From a virus: a DNA stretch of 46,028 nucleotides. Shown here in pieces: positions 41,301 through 46,028 of the stretch. The translations under genes and the position numbers were made by a program. A model generated the notes under the pieces. The model did not search any database. It was not told the DNA's origin and saw only the letters and a program-made list of their open reading frames with translations. The stretch lies in IMG/VR virus record IMGVR_UViG_3300029448_000082, positions 1 through 46,028 of that record. One strand, written 5' to 3'. Every line of letters begins with the position of its first letter. Positions within the stretch are counted from its first letter, which is position 1.

Positions 41301-44300
41301 AGTAGACTTAGTTGTTCCTGTTAAAGATGAAGATAATTTCTCAAGTGATTCAGCTTCACATCTAGCAACTCAACAATCTATTAAAGCTTATGTAGACGGA
41401 GAAATTACATCAGCTGGTGCTGGCGATATTACAGCAGTTACTGCTGGTTCAGGATTAACTGGCGGTGCTACTACGGGTGCAGCAACTTTAAACATTGGAG
41501 CAGGTACTGGTATTGATGTAGCAACAGATGCTATATCAGTAGATGTATCTGACTTTATGAGTAACGGTAGCAACAATAGAGTATTAACTGCTACTGGTAC
41601 AGATGCTATGAACGCAGAATCAACTCTTACTTGGAACGGTAGTGACTATTTAACTGTTCAATCAGCAGATGATTCTGAGGGTGGTATAAGACTTGAAAAA
41701 TCTACAACTGACGGCTCACACACAAAATGGAGCATATCTCATAGAGACGATAACCAAAGTTTAATTATTTATTCTTACGACGGAACTACATTTAGAAACT
41801 GGATAACATTAGATGAGCCAAATGCTTTATTAAAATTAGGTAGTAATACTTCTAACCTAGTTACTATAAATAGCTCTGCACAGATTGCAGCAGCATCTTT
41901 AGATATATCAGGAGATGTAGATGTAGACGGCACACTTGAAACTGACGCTTTAACTATCAATGGAGTAACCTTAGCAGAAACAATTAGCGATACAGTAGGG
42001 GCAATGGTAGGAAGTAATACTGAAAGTGGTATTACTGTAGCTTACCAAGACGCAGACAATACTTTAGATTTTACTGTTGGTACTTTAAATCAAGACACTA
42101 CTGGAAACGCAGCTACTGCAACTGCATTAGCAACAGCTAGAAATATCCACGGTGTTTCTTTTGACGGAACAGGAAACATAGACTTATCTGAGGTGATTCA
42201 AGATACAGTAGGAGCTATGTTCTCTTCTAATACAGAAACTAGAATTACTGCTACCTATCAAGACGGAGACGGTACAATAGATTTAGTTGTTGATGATTTA
42301 GATACTGATACACAATTAACAACAGAAAATGTTCAAGACATTGTTGGTGCTATGTTTGGTAGTAATACCGAGACAAGAATATCAGCTACATACCAAGACG
42401 GCGACGGAACTATTGACTTAGTTGTTGATGATATGACTGCTAATGATAACACCACTTATACTGGTGGAACAAATTTAACTTTATCTGGGACAACTTTTAA
42501 TGTAGATGATGCTTTCTTAAAAAATAATGCTGATGACACAACAAGTGGTACTATAACTGCTGGTGGTTTTACTACATCTGGTAATATTGATGTAGACGGT
42601 ACTGCAAATTTAGATAACACAGATATAGACGGAACTCTTAATGTTTCTGGTGTTTTTGATGTAGATGATATACACGGAAGAACTAATGATACAAATAGAT
42701 TATCATTTGATGACGATACTCAATCAGGAATAGCAAATGGTGTATCGCTAACTGGGATAAATCATCTTTATTTATGTTGTGATGAATCAAACAATGGAAC
42801 TGGAGCTGTTAAATTTTTTAAAGGAACTGACAACGATTTAGATAGTGGAACACGAGTTGAATTAGCACAATTTGACAATAGTGGTAATTTAAGTTTTAGA
42901 GAGGATAGCACTACTCAAACAAGATATATTCATATGCCAAGAGGTGGTGGTATTACTTTTTATGGAGATAAAAGTGTACATCACGGAATCTTTTCAAGAG
43001 ATGACGGCAATTCGGCTGCAGATGACTTATTAATTTCATCTTATGGTGCAGTTTATATTGATTTAGATTCAAATGATAACAATACAAGTGGTGCAAGTTT
43101 TGAAATAGGAAGACACAATGCTGCTAATAGTCCTTTCTTTGTAGTAGACGGAGAAGACGGAGAAGTAACTCTTGCAAGTTTTGTTCTTGACGGTAATACT
43201 ATTTCTGGTATTGATGATTCAGGCGAATTTACTAATGATGATAATCACATTATGACTTCTGCTGGAGTAGAGGATAAAATTTTAGGTTATGGTTATACAA
43301 CTAACACTGGAGACATAACAGGAGTTACTGCTGGAACAGGACTTTCAGGTGGAGGCACTAGTAGTGGTGTTACACTTAATTTAGATGTAGGAGATTTAGG
43401 ACTTGTAGGAAATGGAAGTTTAGATAGTGCTACTAATACTGAAGCAGAATATGCAGCATTGCCAGTTGGTTATGCTAAAATGATGCACTCTAATTTAGGT
43501 ACTGATGAGGGTATGCCATTAGATAGTCAATATTTCTACTTTAAGAAAATTGCAAATAGAGATTCAGGTGGTGGTTGGGGAGCTATAGCTCTTGGATACA
43601 ATAACAATGAACAATTTTATATAGGTAATACTACTGTAAGTAGTGCTTTTGCTACCTGGAGTAGAGTAGTAGTAGAAGATTCTAATGGTATAGCTACATC
43701 TCCAGTTCAAAAAATTACAAGTGGAGATGATTTTGCATTAGGAGAATTAACAAACAATCTCCGTATGAAAGGTAATAGTACTACTGGATTTAATTTTTTA
43801 AACAGCGGCAATGGTTGGGCACATTTAAATTGTGGTAATGTAGTAGCAGCAGGTTCAGTATCAATAGGTGGACACGCAATGGCTGATATTGACATTGGCT
43901 CAGAATTTACAGATACTGATGACCACTTAATGTCTTCTGGAGCAATTAAAGAAAAGATTGAAGACTATGGATATACAACTAATACGGGAGATATTACAGC
44001 AGTTACTGTAACTGCAGGAACTGGTTTGACAGGTGGTGGTGCTGCTAGTAGTGGAGCTTATAGTGAAACATTAAATGTAATTGGTGGAGATGGTATTACC
44101 GCCAATGCAAATGATGTTGCAATTACAGCTGCACAAACAACTATTACATCTGTTAAAAATGCTTCTCTTGTAGTTGGTAGAGATAGTCACAATGGTATAC
44201 ATTTCTCTACAGACAATGCAATTAAAGTAGAAGTTAACGATGTACAAGATGAGTTTAGATTTGCTTCTGGTGGTACTTTTCACGCAGACGCAGATATTAT

Positions 44301-44619
44301 TGCTTACTCAAGTACAACTGCTTCTGATAAAAGACTTAAAGAAAATATTGAAGAATTACCTTATGGATTAGATGATGTAATGAAAATGAAACCAGTACAG
44401 TTTGATTGGAAAAAAGATGAAGCTAATGGCAAAGAAAGAGGTCACGATATTGGAGTTATTGCTCAGGAAATGGAAGAAATTGTACCTGAGGTAGTAAAAG
44501 AATATGAAGGACTACAAGGTAAAGATGATTTTAAAGCAGTAGACTATTCTAAGATAGTACCAGTATTAATTAAATCAATACAAGAATTAAAAGAAGAAAT
44601 AGAGGAACTTAAGAAATGA
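38392..44619 (+). CDS. Giant tail fibre/spike with C-terminal peptidase S74 chaperone
   Basis: At 2075 aa this is the largest gene. Most of it is made of repeated beta units (TAAELNILDGVTST, DSNVFTDADHSKLDGIEASA, GNAATATALATARNIHGVSF), as in long fibres of marine phages. The end (about 1978-2075) begins SDKRLKENIEELP, with Ser1978 and Lys1983 in the dyad positions, then GHDIGVIAQEMEEIVPEVV and VDYSKIVPVLIKSIQELKEE, the full S74 intramolecular chaperone, which trimerises the fibre and is then cleaved off. It overlaps the next gene by four bases. Confidence 0.9.
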   Translation: MATLTGQRIKDSYKDLLQVSNSNSGIDSTLRTISDGEATDSVLQLSSVAVNISSAGALQYAGVAITSTAAELNILDGATITVAELNILDGVTSTAAELNILDGVTSTAAELNVLDGYTGSVTELNYLDTLHATGVTATEFDYLDGVTSSIQTQLDSKISATLTQEQVEDFVGGMLDGTETGISVSYDDTNGNIDFVVTSQTDENFTTADHSKLDGIEASATADQTASEIKTLVGNASDSNVFTDADHSKLDGIEASADVTDATNVTAAGALMDSEVTNLSLVKGLTSGISNGNVLVANSSVADNDFLKIDGTSVEGRTAAEIRSDLNVEDGATADQTNAEIRTAVDAASDSNVFTDDDHSKLNAIEASADVTDTANVTSAGALMDSELTSIADVKALDQSVVSGATPTFTTTNFTDASNKRFMTDAQETKLDSVESNATADQTAEEIQDIVGAMFTTTNTETGITATYQDSTGDIDLVVQTLNQDTTGNAATATKIASITNSDIVQLTDTQTLSNKTIASPTFTGDVTFNDASTPQLKIKDTTNNVLLDLRTTDTLAAIGTTTDSPLHLKQNGAFHLSINSTQIILNASGEDRDTIIKDDSGTSVFKVNAANSDVDITTLDVSGDADIDGTLEADAITVGGTALNTVIAGVTVANATLAATTTVSNSTANTNFPVVFHDESNALLDDTGALRYNPSTGTLLVPNLSVAGTTTTVDTVTMQAANAIIFEGATADAHETTLSIVDPTADHTQYLINQGGYIPVLAAATTTAITSTPAELNVLDGITSTTAELNILDGVTATTAELNIMDGVTATTAELNVLDGYTGSVTELNYLDTLHATGVTSTEFDYLDGVTSNIQTQLDAKIEATLTTEQVQDIAGPLVASGGTKTGITVTYDDTNNNMDFVVGTLNQDTTGNAATATALETARTIHGVSFDGTANIDLSEVVQDTAGGMFSSNTETFITATYQDADGTVDLVVPVKDEDNFSSDSASHLATQQSIKAYVDGEITSAGAGDITAVTAGSGLTGGATTGAATLNIGAGTGIDVATDAISVDVSDFMSNGSNNRVLTATGTDAMNAESTLTWNGSDYLTVQSADDSEGGIRLEKSTTDGSHTKWSISHRDDNQSLIIYSYDGTTFRNWITLDEPNALLKLGSNTSNLVTINSSAQIAAASLDISGDVDVDGTLETDALTINGVTLAETISDTVGAMVGSNTESGITVAYQDADNTLDFTVGTLNQDTTGNAATATALATARNIHGVSFDGTGNIDLSEVIQDTVGAMFSSNTETRITATYQDGDGTIDLVVDDLDTDTQLTTENVQDIVGAMFGSNTETRISATYQDGDGTIDLVVDDMTANDNTTYTGGTNLTLSGTTFNVDDAFLKNNADDTTSGTITAGGFTTSGNIDVDGTANLDNTDIDGTLNVSGVFDVDDIHGRTNDTNRLSFDDDTQSGIANGVSLTGINHLYLCCDESNNGTGAVKFFKGTDNDLDSGTRVELAQFDNSGNLSFREDSTTQTRYIHMPRGGGITFYGDKSVHHGIFSRDDGNSAADDLLISSYGAVYIDLDSNDNNTSGASFEIGRHNAANSPFFVVDGEDGEVTLASFVLDGNTISGIDDSGEFTNDDNHIMTSAGVEDKILGYGYTTNTGDITGVTAGTGLSGGGTSSGVTLNLDVGDLGLVGNGSLDSATNTEAEYAALPVGYAKMMHSNLGTDEGMPLDSQYFYFKKIANRDSGGGWGAIALGYNNNEQFYIGNTTVSSAFATWSRVVVEDSNGIATSPVQKITSGDDFALGELTNNLRMKGNSTTGFNFLNSGNGWAHLNCGNVVAAGSVSIGGHAMADIDIGSEFTDTDDHLMSSGAIKEKIEDYGYTTNTGDITAVTVTAGTGLTGGGAASSGAYSETLNVIGGDGITANANDVAITAAQTTITSVKNASLVVGRDSHNGIHFSTDNAIKVEVNDVQDEFRFASGGTFHADADIIAYSSTTASDKRLKENIEELPYGLDDVMKMKPVQFDWKKDEANGKERGHDIGVIAQEMEEIVPEVVKEYEGLQGKDDFKAVDYSKIVPVLIKSIQELKEEIEELKK
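38590..40970 (+). repeat. Repeated fibre units (AELNxLDG type)
   Basis: The unit TAAELNILDGV recurs at least eight times in two clusters (about 38590-38830 and about 40690-40940), each ending with the block TGSVTELNYLDTLHATGVT and then TEFDYLDGVTS. The two clusters are similar to each other, so a block of the fibre has been duplicated. This explains the repetitive DNA here; no other repeat family is needed. Confidence 0.75.
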
Positions 44620-45758
44620 CTTTAACTGCATCAGGACAAATTAGTATGAACGATATTAATGGTGAGTTTGGTAGGAGTGGAACTACCGCTAACAGTTCAT
44701 TAGAAGATTTATCTGACGGAACTGTAGCAACTATTAACACTGTTAATGATAGTGATGACAGACCAGATGGTAGTGCACCTCACGCTATGACTGAATTTTA
44801 TAGTTATGACCACGATGCAGCAGCAGCTAATGCTTCTTTTGGTACTTGGAGTGATACAACAATTAGATTTGTAGGATTAAGTCCAGGTGGTAATATTGCT
44901 AATCACGCAGTTACTACCAATTCAATGTCAGATGCAAGTGGTACTATGAGTGTTACAAATTCTGTAACATCTGGAACAGCTAAAGGTAGTTTAAGAGTTG
45001 CCTTAGATGAAGATAGCGACCCTGGAGAAAATAGCAGTAATACTTTATTTGATAGTAAAATGAAAACACTTAATGGCGAGTATGTATTTAATAGTATTAC
45101 TTTTACAGGAAGCTGTGTTGCTAATGCAAGATTTTGTTTTTTACCACACTCTGCAGTTACTGAAAGTACTATGAGAGATATAACATTTACAAATAACAAC
45201 ACTTCTAATACTACAATGACTGTACAAACAAGTGTTACGAGTTTTGGTGGATTTTGTGTTGGTGAAGTTGTACCAGTAAATTGTAAAGATTATTACAAAC
45301 ATATATCTGAATTAGAAGTAGGTGATATGGTAATGTCTTACAACTTTGAAACAAATTCTGTTGAAGAGGTAGAGATACTTAAAATAGAAAAACCAAATCA
45401 TAGTAATTTAGTAACTTATATTTTTGAAGGAATGGAAGATATACAATACAAACATACTACATCAAGTCCTACTGAAAAAGTTGTTACTATAAACAGAGGG
45501 ATAACTATTACAAAAGACCACCCTATGTACAAAGAAGATGGAACTATGGTTTGTTTAGACCCAGCAAAAGCAAAAGAGTTATACAATTTAGACGCACAAG
45601 AAGTGCAAAAAGATGATGTTATAAGATTTATGGATACAACAAGAAAAGTAATTAAGTATTTAGATTCACCAGATGAACAAGAGACTTATACAATATTAAC
45701 AAAAAACAACAACTTTTACGCGGGAGGCGTATTAGTACATTCAGAAATAGGAGAATAA
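44616..45758 (+). CDS. Tail protein with C-terminal Hint (intein/Hedgehog-like) domain
   Basis: The 380-aa protein begins TLTASGQISMNDINGEFGRS, a common N terminus of phage tail proteins. From Cys214 it has a Hint domain: FCVGEVVPV, LEVGDMVMSYNFETNSV, TKDHP (299-303, the TxxH block), then NNFYAGGVLVHS. The usual C-terminal Asn is Ser, so the C-terminal splice step is probably lost, while the Cys-driven N-S shift could still cleave or attach the N-terminal half. It overlaps the fibre gene. Possible role: self-release or ligation at the tail tip. Confidence 0.8.
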   Translation: MTLTASGQISMNDINGEFGRSGTTANSSLEDLSDGTVATINTVNDSDDRPDGSAPHAMTEFYSYDHDAAAANASFGTWSDTTIRFVGLSPGGNIANHAVTTNSMSDASGTMSVTNSVTSGTAKGSLRVALDEDSDPGENSSNTLFDSKMKTLNGEYVFNSITFTGSCVANARFCFLPHSAVTESTMRDITFTNNNTSNTTMTVQTSVTSFGGFCVGEVVPVNCKDYYKHISELEVGDMVMSYNFETNSVEEVEILKIEKPNHSNLVTYIFEGMEDIQYKHTTSSPTEKVVTINRGITITKDHPMYKEDGTMVCLDPAKAKELYNLDAQEVQKDDVIRFMDTTRKVIKYLDSPDEQETYTILTKNNNFYAGGVLVHSEIGE

Positions 45759-45759
45759 A

Positions 45760-46028
45760 GTGGCAGAACTGAGTAAAGACAGTAAATTTACATTTAGTAT
45801 AGAAACATTAATATCATTAGCAACTACATTAGTTTTGGTAGTAGGTATGTGGTTTACACTACAAGCAGATATTAAAGAAGCAAAAGAATTACCTGAACCT
45901 CCAATAGGCAGAACTGAGTACGACTTAAAAGACCAGATGATTAGAAATACAATCATTGAAACTGAAAAAGATGTACAGGAAATTAAAGAAGAACAAAAAG
46001 AAATGCGTACAGATGTTAAAAACATTGA
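45760..46028 (+). CDS. Holin-like membrane protein, 3' end missing
   Basis: It starts on GTG with AGGAG seven bases ahead and is open to the end of the window (89 codons). One membrane helix (about residues 15-35, TLISLATTLVLVVGMWFTLQ) is followed by a Pro-rich turn (KELPEPPIGRTEYDL) and a charged helix. This is the common layout of holin- or spanin-like proteins at the end of the tail region. The end lies outside the window. Confidence 0.65.
   Translation, partial: MAELSKDSKFTFSIETLISLATTLVLVVGMWFTLQADIKEAKELPEPPIGRTEYDLKDQMIRNTIIETEKDVQEIKEEQKEMRTDVKNI

Noticed and set aside
44616-45758. Hint domain as an inserted splicing intein
   Set aside because: No C-terminal extein and no terminal His-Asn exist; the domain ends the protein, so splicing is unlikely.
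1-46028. Window as a complete circular genome
   Set aside because: Joining the end to the start does not continue either cut gene sensibly: the holin-like frame would read into the wrong frame of the tail gene and soon stop, and the tail gene would lack a start.

Overview
The window is an AT-rich segment of a tailed-phage genome, most likely a short-tailed (podovirus-like) phage of an aquatic, probably marine, bacterium. It holds a nearly complete virion gene set: two terminase subunits, portal, scaffold, capsid, adaptors, fibre, tail nozzle and large internal virion proteins. There is no tape-measure protein, tail-tube/sheath pair or integrase. Gene packing is tight, with many TAATG/ATGA-type stop-start overlaps. 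Both ends cut through genes (a tail protein at base 1, a holin-like protein at base 46028), so this is an internal or permuted slice and not a closed genome. The host is inferred from general resemblance to uncultured marine phages; the sequence does not prove it.

Layout. (a) 1-10454, plus strand: tail nozzle-like protein, lytic transglycosylase, then internal virion/ejection proteins including one of 1522 aa. (b) 10451-16032, minus strand: replication and recombination block, read right to left: ribbon-helix-helix regulator, Cas4/RecB-like nuclease, Rad52-like annealing protein, SSB-like protein, two small PD-(D/E)XK nucleases and a DnaB-type helicase. (c) 16084-20778, minus strand: accessory genes, including a class II glutamine amidotransferase, a zinc-ribbon amidoligase and a compact structured RNA upstream of them. 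(d) 20779-23516: control region with divergent promoters, four copies of a 12-bp repeat, terminators, UNCG hairpins and small genes on both strands. (e) 23517-46028, plus strand: zinc peptidase, Nmad1-like protein, DEDD exonuclease, terminase small subunit, gamma-glutamyl cyclotransferase, terminase large subunit, portal, scaffold, major capsid protein, small basic proteins, long coiled-coil protein, adaptors, a 2075-aa S74 fibre, a tail protein ending in a Hint domain, and the holin-like protein.

Working together. The Cas4-like exonuclease, Rad52-like annealer, SSB and resolvase form a single-strand-annealing recombination module beside the helicase. No DNA polymerase, primase or RNA polymerase is present, so the host probably supplies them, which fits the sigma70-like promoters (mostly TTGAC[A/T] with an 18-bp spacer). 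The most unusual content is the gamma-glutamyl/amide chemistry set (amidoligase, glutamine amidotransferase, and a cyclotransferase between the terminase genes), the RNA element in front of it, the Hint-domain tail protein, the repeated control element, and the apparent complete absence of both GATC and CATG from the window.
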